Below, piece by piece: positions 32,637 to 41,066 of a stretch of 64,000 bases of DNA. Within the stretch, counting starts at the first letter, position 1. Every line of letters starts with the position of its first letter. Both the position numbers and the translations under genes were made by a program. Source of the DNA: Halobacillus sp. Nhm2S1 (GTDB lineage Bacteria > Bacillota > Bacilli > Bacillales > Halobacillaceae); the NCBI RefSeq assembly GCF_019599545.1, contig NZ_JAIEZV010000002.1, forward strand, positions 248,001-312,000, read 5' to 3'. The notes beneath the pieces are model-generated. The model made no database searches. It was given only the letters and a program-made list of their open reading frames with translations, and was not told where the DNA came from.

Positions 32637-33028
32637 GATCTTCCTTTCTCCTTTGTTTCTGCAGCCAGTACTTTAAAGGTCCCTGATCCCTTTGCTACAA
32701 CACGCTGATCAGAATCTTCCACAACCCCTTCACCGATTACGATTTTCCCACTCTGATGGGTAACCCATGCGTAAGAGGTATAGGGGCCTTTATCCGACAA
32801 GTCAAAATAATTCATGTTCAAGTTGACGGTACTCGTCGGTTGTTGTAATACTTCTCCAATCGTCGATCCAATGACAATGTCCAGCATGGTTGAGAACAAG
32901 CCCGCTGGAACGGTCCCATCCTCATTCAAGACCTCAGCGGTAAGTGGCAGCTCAAGAATGACGCGTTGTTCCTCATCCAAATGTTTGTGGAACCCGATAT
33001 GAGCGAAAAAAGCTGAAAAATCCCTCAT
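32633..33028 (-). CDS. hotdog thioesterase (PaaI-like)
   Basis: 131 aa. ATG 33028 (MRDFSAFFAHIGFHKHL) has GGGGGAGG upstream. The hotdog core contains GTVPAGLFSTMLDIVIGSTIGEV and STVNLNMNYFDL. The usual HGG is replaced by PAG, so catalysis may differ from the paralogue at 31439. It lies between the thiolase and enoyl-CoA hydratase genes. A thioesterase or acyl-CoA-binding role is inferred from family only. Confidence 0.75.
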   Translation of the reverse strand: MRDFSAFFAHIGFHKHLDEEQRVILELPLTAEVLNEDGTVPAGLFSTMLDIVIGSTIGEVLQQPTSTVNLNMNYFDLSDKGPYTSYAWVTHQSGKIVIGEGVVEDSDQRVVAKGSGTFKVLAAETKEKGRS

Positions 33029-33044
33029 GAAAAGCCTCCCCCGG

Positions 33045-34229
33045 CTACATTTGTTCAACCATGATGGCCATTCCCTGGCCGCCACCAGCGCACAAGGTTG
33101 CCACGCCAAGCTGTTCTTTTCTTTTCTTCATTTCATGTAAAAGGGTGGTGACGATCCTTGCCCCGCTTGCACCGACGGGGTGTCCAAGTGCAATAGCTCC
33201 ACCGTTGACATTGACCTTATCCTGGTCCAATCCTAATTCCCTGATGACAGCTAAGGATTGAGAAGCGAAGGCTTCATTCAGCTCTACCAACCCAATCTGT
33301 TCTACGGATTTATTGGTTCTTTCCAATAGTTTTTTCACAGCTGGTACGGGGCCGATCCCCATTAATTCTGGAGAGACACCCGCCGTGGCCCAGTCGACGA
33401 TTTTTGCGAGCGGAGTCAGTCCTAGTTCCCTTGCTTTTGATGCCCGCATGAGAACAAGAGCCGTTGCCCCATCATTTCTACCACACGCATTCCCAGCTGT
33501 TACCGTTCCGTTATCCCTGAAAGCAGGCCGTAAATGGGAAAGCTTCTCTAACGTGGTATTCGGACGAGGGTGCTCATCGACCTCAAATGTCCACGAAGAT
33601 TTTTTCTCTTTCACCTCAACAGGGACAATTTCATCTTTAAATCTCCCTTCTTCTATGGCGCGGGCAGCCCGCCTTTGACTTTCGATAGCGAAAGCATCCT
33701 GGTCTTCTCTTGTCACCTCATAACGGGCGGCCACATTTTCAGCTGTGATGCCCATTCCAAGGTTATTCCCGTATATTTCTTTGGGCTGCTGACCTGCTTC
33801 TGTATTGGAATCTACCAACTGCGTGCGGTCTCCGCCAAACCTTGAGTTTCTAAGGTAGATAGGAGAACGACTCATGCTCTCCGTCCCACCAGCAACGACA
33901 ATATCCGCTTGTTCAAAAATAATTTGCTGAACTCCGGAAGCGATGCACTGCATACCGGATGCACATAGACGATTGATCGTATAGGCCGGAGATGATTCAG
34001 GAACCCCTGCTCTCAAAGCAGCCACTCTGGCTACATTCGATGACTCTGTGGTCTGCCGGACTTCTCCCATAATGACTTCATCCACTTGTTCAGAAGCTAT
34101 TCCAGCACGATGCACAGCTTCTTTAATGGCAATGGAAGCCAGGTGCCCGGATGATTCATTCTTCAGGGCACCTCCATAACGGCCGATCGGTGTACGTACA
34201 GCGCTTACAATGACAATTTCTTCGTTCAT
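33045..34229 (-). CDS. acetyl-CoA C-acyltransferase (thiolase)
   Basis: 394 aa. Thiolase with nucleophilic Cys in [11 protein letters not shown], the catalytic His in [11 protein letters not shown] and the second Cys in [10 protein letters not shown]. It cleaves 3-oxoacyl-CoA, the last beta-oxidation step. ATG 34229 has GGAGG 6 nt upstream; the ATG two codons earlier touches the ribosome site. It follows the acyl-CoA dehydrogenase gene by 11 bp. Confidence 0.93.
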   Translation of the reverse strand: MNEEIVIVSAVRTPIGRYGGALKNESSGHLASIAIKEAVHRAGIASEQVDEVIMGEVRQTTESSNVARVAALRAGVPESSPAYTINRLCASGMQCIASGVQQIIFEQADIVVAGGTESMSRSPIYLRNSRFGGDRTQLVDSNTEAGQQPKEIYGNNLGMGITAENVAARYEVTREDQDAFAIESQRRAARAIEEGRFKDEIVPVEVKEKKSSWTFEVDEHPRPNTTLEKLSHLRPAFRDNGTVTAGNACGRNDGATALVLMRASKARELGLTPLAKIVDWATAGVSPELMGIGPVPAVKKLLERTNKSVEQIGLVELNEAFASQSLAVIRELGLDQDKVNVNGGAIALGHPVGASGARIVTTLLHEMKKRKEQLGVATLCAGGGQGMAIMVEQM

Positions 34230-34240
34230 TCTCATCCTCC

Positions 34241-35392
34241 TTAAAGAGCGTATTCCTTCTTCAATTGGCTCGATATGATATTTTTTTGTATTTCAGATGT
34301 ACCTTCATAAATTCGGGTGATGCGGGCATCCCGGAAGAAACGTTCAATTGGATAGTCGGAAATATACCCGATTCCTCCGTGAACCTGTACGGCCTTATCT
34401 GCTACCCGATTATAGACTTCCGAGCCATAGAGTTTGAGCATGGCCGCTTCTTTAATCACTTTTTTCCCCTGGTCAACCATCCAGGCGACGCGGTAAGTAA
34501 ACGACCTCAGGGCTTCTGTTTCGACGGCCATTTCAGAAACCATATGAGCGACGGCCTGATGTTCAATAATTGGAACGCCGAACTGTTCACGTTCCTGCGT
34601 GTACTGCATGGACAAATCAAGCAGTTTTTGGCAGGATCCTAGATTCCTTGCCGCTAAACCAGCTCTTCCATTGGCGAGAATCTTAAGCGCGTTCACATAC
34701 CCCTGCCCTTCTTCTCCCAATACGTTCTCAGCGGGAACCTCGCAATCTTCCAGAATAATTTCAGCAGAGTGAGAGCCATGCAAGCCCATCTTCGGTTCGA
34801 CCGCCCCCACTTTGAAACCTGGAAAATCTTTTTCAATAATAAAAGAGGTGATGCCTTTCGCTCCTTTACTCGCATCTGTCACAGCCATGACAGTAAAGAC
34901 ATCAGCGACTGTTGCATTGGTAATATAGTGCTTCGTTCCATTCAGGATGTATTTGTCGCCTTTTTTTTCGGCCGTTGTTTTGAGGTTCGTGGCATTAGAT
35001 CCGGCACTTGGCTCTGTCAGGGCAAAAGCTCCGATGTAGTCCCCACGCGCTAGCGCAGGCAGATATTTTTGCTTCTGCTGTTCATTTCCGAGTTCCACAA
35101 TTCCGACTGTGCCTATTCCCGTGTGAGCACCAATCAAAGTTGTAAACCCATTATGTGTGGCACCGATTTCTTCATATAAAGCACACTTGCCGACCATCCC
35201 GATTCCGAGGCCCCCATACTCTTCTGGAATACTAAGCCCGAACAGTCCCATCTCTTTGGACATTTCAATGATCCGGTCAGGGATTTTATCCTCTTTTTCA
35301 ATATCCATCGCAGCCGCTTCTACTTCTGTCTGGACAAAATCACGCACATTCTTTTTCAGGAATTCAATTTCTTCATCTAGTTGAAAGTTCAT
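34241..35392 (-). CDS. acyl-CoA dehydrogenase
   Basis: 383 aa with ATG 35392 ([14 protein letters not shown]). Full FAD-binding fold: [62 protein letters not shown] and the catalytic base in [10 protein letters not shown]. It makes trans-2-enoyl-CoA and passes electrons to an ETF. It is a paralogue of the gene at 43080 in the same operon; the two may serve different chain lengths or different steps. Confidence 0.93.
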   Translation of the reverse strand: MNFQLDEEIEFLKKNVRDFVQTEVEAAAMDIEKEDKIPDRIIEMSKEMGLFGLSIPEEYGGLGIGMVGKCALYEEIGATHNGFTTLIGAHTGIGTVGIVELGNEQQKQKYLPALARGDYIGAFALTEPSAGSNATNLKTTAEKKGDKYILNGTKHYITNATVADVFTVMAVTDASKGAKGITSFIIEKDFPGFKVGAVEPKMGLHGSHSAEIILEDCEVPAENVLGEEGQGYVNALKILANGRAGLAARNLGSCQKLLDLSMQYTQEREQFGVPIIEHQAVAHMVSEMAVETEALRSFTYRVAWMVDQGKKVIKEAAMLKLYGSEVYNRVADKAVQVHGGIGYISDYPIERFFRDARITRIYEGTSEIQKNIISSQLKKEYAL

Positions 35393-35409
35393 ATCTTCTT
35401 CTCCCTTCA

Positions 35410-36258
35410 TTAGGAATACGTATAAAATCCCTTACCTGTCTTCTTGCCCAAGTGCCCTGCTTTCACGTACTTCGTCAAAATCGGGCATGGACGGTATTTT
35501 TCTCCAAGCGTCTTATGGAGATATTCCATATTACGGAGTCTTGTATCCAACCCCACTAAGTCGGCCAATTCGAGCGGACCCATGGGGTGATTCAGCCCAA
35601 GGTTCATGGCTTTATCAATGTCCTCGACGGACCCGACACCTTCCATAACCATGTTCATCGCTTCATTACCGATCAGACAGTTCATGCGACTGACAGCAAA
35701 GCCAGGGAATTCATTGATTTTCACGCACTCTTTTCCAATCGATGCTCCAAAGTGGAACGATTCTTCAATAGTTCGTTCAGAGGTTTCCAGCCCACAGATG
35801 ACCTCGATCAATTTCATTTTTGGTACAGGATTGAAAAAATGGAGGGCAATGCAGCGATCGGGTCTTGATGTCTGGGCCGATATTTCAGTAGGACTCATCG
35901 TGGATGTATTGGTAGCAAGAATCGCACCCGAAGGAGCATAGCGATCCAATTCCTTGAAGGTGTCCACTTTTAATTCCATCACCTCCGGAACAGCTTCAAT
36001 GACGAGATCGGCTTGACGGACAGCCCCCTCTAGTTCCTGAAAATACCGGATCTTCTCCTTCCTTTCCTCTGCTTCCTGTCTCGAAAGCTTTCCTTTTTCT
36101 ATACTTTTATCGAATTGTTTAATGATGTAATCCTTGCAACCTTCTATGCTTTCTTCGAACTTATCTTGAACAGATACCGCTAGACCGGAAAGAGCACAAG
36201 CAAACGCGATCCCTCTGCCCATCGTTCCTGCTCCAATGACACTGATATTCTGGATCAT
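35410..36258 (-). CDS. 3-hydroxyacyl-CoA (3-hydroxybutyryl-CoA) dehydrogenase, first copy
   Basis: 282 aa from ATG 36258. NAD-binding ISVIGAGTMGRGIAFA, HFFNPVPKMKLIEVI with the catalytic His, and the C-terminal NHPMGPLELADLVGLDT. It oxidises 3-hydroxyacyl-CoA to 3-oxoacyl-CoA. The open frame extends upstream, but the start motif and family length favour 36258. It nearly touches the stop of the ETF fusion gene (TAA-AATG arrangement), and its ribosome site AGAGGG is weak. Confidence 0.9.
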   Translation of the reverse strand: MIQNISVIGAGTMGRGIAFACALSGLAVSVQDKFEESIEGCKDYIIKQFDKSIEKGKLSRQEAEERKEKIRYFQELEGAVRQADLVIEAVPEVMELKVDTFKELDRYAPSGAILATNTSTMSPTEISAQTSRPDRCIALHFFNPVPKMKLIEVICGLETSERTIEESFHFGASIGKECVKINEFPGFAVSRMNCLIGNEAMNMVMEGVGSVEDIDKAMNLGLNHPMGPLELADLVGLDTRLRNMEYLHKTLGEKYRPCPILTKYVKAGHLGKKTGKGFYTYS

Positions 36259-36259
36259 T

Positions 36260-37519
36260 TTATACACCAGCCCTCTCATACCCATGGGAAAGGTCTGTAA
36301 CATCCAACCGCTCCATTCTCAAATCTTCAATCTCCATGTTCACCAAGCGCTTCCACCCTTTCTTTTCTTCCTTAATCCCAGGAGTAAAACAACCCGATTG
36401 GATGGTGAAAACCCTCCATGCTTCACCGTTGATTTTCTCTTCCAAACTGTTTCGTCGAGAAGGCAGGACCGTAAATTCAACGCCTCCATCCAGTCTCTCG
36501 ATTTCTGTCACCCCGGTCATGAGTTCAGACCTCATCCTTACAGCTGCCCGGGCGGAAAGCTCTCTTCCGAACGGTGAATCAGGAAAAACGATCCTATCAA
36601 ATGAGTAATCATCCAACACCTTAAAAAGAGCCTGCGCATAACTGTCCGGTGTACCGTTCTCCAATAACGGGTGATTGATTTCCAACACACCGTCAGCACC
36701 ATAAGCCATCATCTCTTTTGAAAAAGCACGAACGTCCTCGCCCATCAAAACAGCAGTGACCTCGCCGTCTCCTACCATTCTTTCAGCAGCAGCGATGGCT
36801 TCATAAGAACATTGATCCCGTTGATTCTGGATTTCTCCAACAACAAGAATATTCTGTAACGTCTGATCACTCCCATATGAAGCCCTGGAAATTCCACCAG
36901 CATCCCTACGACCAGAATCTTCTCCTTTCAAACGATGATCCACTTTAACTTCTGTAGTTTGTACGGCTATTTTCAATCTCTTTATAAAAGTGCTTTCCGC
37001 TTCACCAACTTGAGGGGGAGGAGTGATGAAGAGAGGAAAGGAAGTTTTCATCCATTCCTCTTCCTCCTCCATTTTCCGTTTTAGAAAAGCATCTCCTCTC
37101 CGTATATCCACATCCAGCACACGAGTAACCGATGGAATTTCCAATAATTCAGCGATCATGGTCCCCCAAATATCGGATGCTGTAAGAATCAAATCCGCCT
37201 CTTCTTCTTTTAAATATTCGGAGAGCATCGAGGCGGTTGTAAATACATCCTCATGCCATGTCTCTTTCTTTAACCAAACCGTTTCATCCACCCCCGAATC
37301 TCGCACGTGGGGATATGGATATTCTGTGGCATCTTCAGCTAAAAAAAGGATCGTCACTTTTCCACCATGTTTGGTCTTTAAACGAACGGCCTCTTCAACG
37401 GCGTACGCATCGTCAGGATGAAGCTTATTCGCCCCTCTGCGTCCCATAAGCCTATTCTCTTTTGTCGTCCGGTTGTCTTTTGCATCTACTACAAAATCGA
37501 TGAGGACAAATTGCTTCAT
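36260..37519 (-). CDS. electron transfer flavoprotein fusion: EtfB-like plus EtfA N-terminal domain, no FAD domain
   Basis: 419 aa. Residues about 1-205 resemble EtfB (MKQFVLIDFVVDAKDN, HPDDAYAVEEAVRLK, ADLILTASDIWGTMIAELLEIPS). Residues about 225-400 resemble the N-terminal ETF domain of EtfA (NILVVGEI, GADGVLEI, FGRELSARAAVRMRSEL, FTIQSGCFTP). The C-terminal EtfA domain that binds FAD is absent: the frame ends and the next gene starts at once. The EtfB AMP-binding loop is also shortened. As part of a beta-oxidation operon it should accept electrons from the two acyl-CoA dehydrogenases, but how it could do so without domain II is unclear. AGGAGG precedes the ATG. Confidence 0.8.
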   Translation of the reverse strand: MKQFVLIDFVVDAKDNRTTKENRLMGRRGANKLHPDDAYAVEEAVRLKTKHGGKVTILFLAEDATEYPYPHVRDSGVDETVWLKKETWHEDVFTTASMLSEYLKEEEADLILTASDIWGTMIAELLEIPSVTRVLDVDIRRGDAFLKRKMEEEEEWMKTSFPLFITPPPQVGEAESTFIKRLKIAVQTTEVKVDHRLKGEDSGRRDAGGISRASYGSDQTLQNILVVGEIQNQRDQCSYEAIAAAERMVGDGEVTAVLMGEDVRAFSKEMMAYGADGVLEINHPLLENGTPDSYAQALFKVLDDYSFDRIVFPDSPFGRELSARAAVRMRSELMTGVTEIERLDGGVEFTVLPSRRNSLEEKINGEAWRVFTIQSGCFTPGIKEEKKGWKRLVNMEIEDLRMERLDVTDLSHGYERAGV

Positions 37520-37533
37520 GATGATCCTCCTGT

Positions 37534-38400
37534 TCAGGTATATTGGTAAAAGCCTTGTCCAGTTTTACGTCCAAGCTCTCCTTTTTTCACTTTATCTTCC
37601 ACAATTTTTGCCGGCCGATCGTTCTCGTTTCCGGTCTCCTCATAACGCTGCATACGAACGAAATAATTCACATCGATGCCCGTCAGATCCATCAACGAAA
37701 ACGGTCCGATCGGATGGTTCAATGCTTTTGTACAGACCGTATCGATTTCTTCATGTGTGGCATAGCCATTCTCCAGTAAGTAGACGGCTTCATCCATCAG
37801 CTTTCCAAGAATGCGGTTCGCAATAAATCCGGAAATTTCTTTTTGAAGCATGACCGGGGTTTTTCCGATCCCTTCAACAAATTGGAATGCTCTCTCGGCT
37901 GTTTCCTCCGATGTATGCGGCCCTTTCACCACTTCAACAAGTTCCATGACCAGTGGTGGGTTGAAAAAATGGAGATTACATACCCGCTCTGGGCGTGTGG
38001 TCACATCGGCCATTTTAGAACTGACGATCGTCGAACTGTTCGTTGCTAGAATGGCATGAGGAGCCGTCACTTCATCTATCTTCTTAAATAAGTCCCTCTT
38101 TACATCCAGCTTCTCCACGACCGCTTCAATGACCAGATCTGCATCGTGAATGTGGGAAAGTTCTGTTCCAAGCTCAAGAAGATGAAAAGCTTCGTTTACT
38201 TGCTCCTCTGTCAGCCGTTTCTTTTCGATGCTTCGCTCCATTCTTTTTTTCAGCTCAATTTCAGCCTGCTTTAATTGCTGAGGATCGAGGTCATTCAGAT
38301 AGACAGGATGACCTTGCAAAGCACAGACCATAGCAATCTGCGATCCCATCGCTCCGGCGCCGATCACAGCCACTTTATGAATAGGATTGTTGGATTCCAT
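37534..38400 (-). CDS. 3-hydroxyacyl-CoA dehydrogenase, second copy
   Basis: 288 aa. NAD-binding VAVIGAGAMGSQIAMV, catalytic-region NLHFFNPPLVMELVEVV and C-terminal NHPIGPFSLMDLTGIDV. It is clearly diverged from the copy at 35410. Two such enzymes in one operon suggest a substrate that needs two different hydroxyacyl oxidations, for example before and after chain shortening or branch removal. AAGGAGGAG lies 7 nt before the ATG, inside the end of the acyl-CoA ligase gene (26-bp overlap). Confidence 0.9.
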   Translation of the reverse strand: MESNNPIHKVAVIGAGAMGSQIAMVCALQGHPVYLNDLDPQQLKQAEIELKKRMERSIEKKRLTEEQVNEAFHLLELGTELSHIHDADLVIEAVVEKLDVKRDLFKKIDEVTAPHAILATNSSTIVSSKMADVTTRPERVCNLHFFNPPLVMELVEVVKGPHTSEETAERAFQFVEGIGKTPVMLQKEISGFIANRILGKLMDEAVYLLENGYATHEEIDTVCTKALNHPIGPFSLMDLTGIDVNYFVRMQRYEETGNENDRPAKIVEDKVKKGELGRKTGQGFYQYT

Positions 38401-40018
38401 TCGGGGTCTCCTCCTTCAATCGTTTTCTTTTTTCTTCCTCCACAAGCTTACGTTTCAGCAGCTTCCCGACCGTGTTTCTTGGAAGCTCATGGGTAACCAC
38501 AAATTCCTTCGGTACTTTATAACGGGTTAAGTTGCGGTAACAGTGACCTTTTAATTCTTCTAAATCAAGATCATGTCCTTCCTTAGCTACGACATAAGCT
38601 TTAACGATTTCCCCTTTTTCCTTATGGGGAATCCCTATAACCGCTGATTCTTTGACATCCGGATGTTCATATAAAACGCTTTCAATTTCTTGCGGATAAA
38701 TGTTGAAACCGCCATTGATGATCATTTCTTTTTTCCGACCGACAATATAGAAATAGCCGTCTTCATCTGTCATCGCTAAGTCTCCCGTGTAAAGCCAACC
38801 GTTTCTTAGAGCATGGCTCGTTTCGTCTTCCTTTCTCCAGTACCCTTTCATGATCTGAGGTCCTTTAATGACCAGTTCCCCCACACTGTTCTCCGGGAGT
38901 TCCTGGTTATCTTCGTTCACGACTTTACTATCGGTCCCGGGCAGTGGAATCCCGATGCTGCCCACTTTCCTCACCCCGCTGGTAGGATTTCGATGCGTGG
39001 AGGGAGAAGCTTCTGTTAAACCGAATCCCTCTCCAATAACAGCTCCTGTTAAACTTTCAAAACGCTTAATAATCTCTATGGGAAGCGGGGCAGAACCACT
39101 GGAACAGAACTTCAAGCAGTCCAGGCCGTATTTTTCTACGTCCGGATGATTGACGAAAGCGTTATACATCCCGGGAACTCCAGGGAAGAACGTCGGCTGG
39201 TACTTCTTGATTTTTTCCAATACATCGTCAACGAGAAACTTTTGAATTAATAGATTCGTTGCGCCGATATAGATTCCCAGATTCATCGCACTCGTCATCG
39301 CGTAAACATGATAGAGAGGGGTAGCTGTTAACACCATTTCTTCGCCTTTCACCATTTTCTCTCCATACATGGCATAACTTTGCACGACATTAGCGACTAA
39401 ATTATGGTGAGTAAGCATAGCCCCTTTCATCTTTCCTGTCGTGCCTCCTGTGTACTGAATGACCGCGACATCCTCTTTCATAGAAATATCCACATCTCTT
39501 GTGATAGGGGCGGAACGCTGGATCAAGTAAGACAAGGACCTTTGGTCATCACCGCTCCCTCCAGCTAGTAATAAATGCTTCAACTCCTTCATCTCTTTGA
39601 GTTCTTCAACCATCGGGAATTGTTCTTTCTCCGTAATTAAGTAACTCATCTCAGAGTCATCCATGATTTGCAAAAGTTCTCTTGCCGTGTATCGGGGATT
39701 AATTTGCACCACGATCAACCCAAGCTTTTGAGCAGCATAATAAGCGATAATATATTCAGGATGGTTGGAGATCATCAGGCCAATACGCTCGCCTTTAGCA
39801 AACCCCAGAGCATCCCACGCCCCAGCTAACCGGTCCACTTGATCTTTCAATTCCTCATAAGTCATTTCATGTTCTTCAAATACAACGGCCGTTCTTTTTC
39901 CATATTGGGCCACGGTTTGATCCAATAGCTTATACAATGGAACGTCGGGAAAGGTCAACTCTCTCTTCATTTCAGGAGTATAAAACTCGTACCATTTCCG
40001 ATTCTCGAAAGATTTCAA
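38375..40018 (-). CDS. acyl-CoA synthetase (AMP-forming), FadD-like
   Basis: 547 aa. ANL-superfamily ligase: P-loop IQYTGGTTGKMKGAMLTH, EGFGLTEASPSTH, TGDLAMTDEDGYFYIVGRKKEMI, and the catalytic Lys in RNTVGKLLKRKL. It activates the imported carboxylic acid to its CoA ester. TTG start with GGAGG 7 nt upstream. It sits between the TAXI transporter genes and the beta-oxidation genes, so its substrate is probably the TAXI ligand. Confidence 0.92.
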   Translation of the reverse strand: MKSFENRKWYEFYTPEMKRELTFPDVPLYKLLDQTVAQYGKRTAVVFEEHEMTYEELKDQVDRLAGAWDALGFAKGERIGLMISNHPEYIIAYYAAQKLGLIVVQINPRYTARELLQIMDDSEMSYLITEKEQFPMVEELKEMKELKHLLLAGGSGDDQRSLSYLIQRSAPITRDVDISMKEDVAVIQYTGGTTGKMKGAMLTHHNLVANVVQSYAMYGEKMVKGEEMVLTATPLYHVYAMTSAMNLGIYIGATNLLIQKFLVDDVLEKIKKYQPTFFPGVPGMYNAFVNHPDVEKYGLDCLKFCSSGSAPLPIEIIKRFESLTGAVIGEGFGLTEASPSTHRNPTSGVRKVGSIGIPLPGTDSKVVNEDNQELPENSVGELVIKGPQIMKGYWRKEDETSHALRNGWLYTGDLAMTDEDGYFYIVGRKKEMIINGGFNIYPQEIESVLYEHPDVKESAVIGIPHKEKGEIVKAYVVAKEGHDLDLEELKGHCYRNLTRYKVPKEFVVTHELPRNTVGKLLKRKLVEEEKRKRLKEETPNGIQQSYS

Positions 40019-40037
40019 TCTGACTCCTCCCTCCTTA

Positions 40038-41045
40038 TTACTCTAGTTCTCCGACTTCTTTATAATATTTCTCAGCACCTGGATGCAGGGATTCCGGATC
40101 AATCCCATCCAATGCCGTATCCACCGTAAAGTGGGCGGCTCTTCCTGGAATCTGCTCCTCAAAGGCCGGGATGTTATCCCAGAACATTTTCGTCATGTTA
40201 TACACATACTCTTCATCCAGATCTTTCCGGGCTGTCATCATCGTAACCATCGTGTAAGTAGGAACAGGTTCACTCAAGTCTTTGTAAGTATCGGCTGGAA
40301 TGTCGCCCGAAGAAATCCCGATTCCCTTTTCCTCAATGCTTTTCAGCTTGTCTGCATCAATAGGAAGGACTTTAATAGGTTTGGTGATTTCTATTTCCTG
40401 CAGGGCTGGAATGAATGGAGCACCGCCTCCAACAAAAACATCCACATTGTTGTCTTTAAGCATTGAAGATCCATCGGAATAGTTTCCGTAAGAGATCTCT
40501 CCTCCTGCTTCATTGATGGTTTCTTCATCGATTCCGTACTCCGCCATCATGTTCCAGAACGCAACGGGGCCCCCGCCTCCTTTTGGACCAAGGAAAATGT
40601 GCTGATCAACAATATCTTCAATTTTATTGATATCTTCATGATCGGTCGTCGTAGCAATCGTTTGATAAACCGGATACAAAGACCCTACAGCAGCCGGCTG
40701 GCTCAACGGTTCATCAAAACCCCCGCTGCCATCTAAGGCGGCAGTGAAATCAGAAGTATAGTTCAGACCCAGTTGAATATCTCCGACTTCCAAAGATTTC
40801 AGATTCGCTGTTGAACCACCTTCCACCTGAGAGACATTCAGTCCAGAAAACCCATCCATGTAAACATCCAACATAACGGTCGTAATCGGATACCATCCAG
40901 ACCCCATTGGACCGCTTCCGATCTTCAGAAATTTGTCCGGTGCAGATGGTTGATCAGAGGAATCACCAGACGTCGCATCACTGCTCCCACACGCGGCTAA
41001 GGCGAAAGACAATACAATCAATAGAAAGCCCATATATTTCTTCAT
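40038..41045 (-). CDS. TAXI-family TRAP solute-binding lipoprotein, second system
   Basis: 335 aa. Lipoprotein signal ending LAAC, then a TAXI domain (LKIGSGPMGSGWYPITTVML, GLNVSQVEGGSTANLKSLE, LGPKGGGGPVAFWNMM). Only distantly similar to the one at 18015, so the ligand probably differs. Given the downstream acyl-CoA ligase, a medium-chain or branched carboxylate is plausible; this is inference. AGAAGGGTGG precedes the ATG. Confidence 0.92.
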   Translation of the reverse strand: MKKYMGFLLIVLSFALAACGSSDATSGDSSDQPSAPDKFLKIGSGPMGSGWYPITTVMLDVYMDGFSGLNVSQVEGGSTANLKSLEVGDIQLGLNYTSDFTAALDGSGGFDEPLSQPAAVGSLYPVYQTIATTTDHEDINKIEDIVDQHIFLGPKGGGGPVAFWNMMAEYGIDEETINEAGGEISYGNYSDGSSMLKDNNVDVFVGGGAPFIPALQEIEITKPIKVLPIDADKLKSIEEKGIGISSGDIPADTYKDLSEPVPTYTMVTMMTARKDLDEEYVYNMTKMFWDNIPAFEEQIPGRAAHFTVDTALDGIDPESLHPGAEKYYKEVGELE

Positions 41046-41066
41046 TCAATATCCACCCTTCTTGAG

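Noticed and set aside
36240-36262. Frameshift explaining the missing EtfA FAD domain
   Set aside because: The downstream sequence is an intact 3-hydroxyacyl-CoA dehydrogenase in tight overlap; no EtfA domain II remnant is visible in any frame there.
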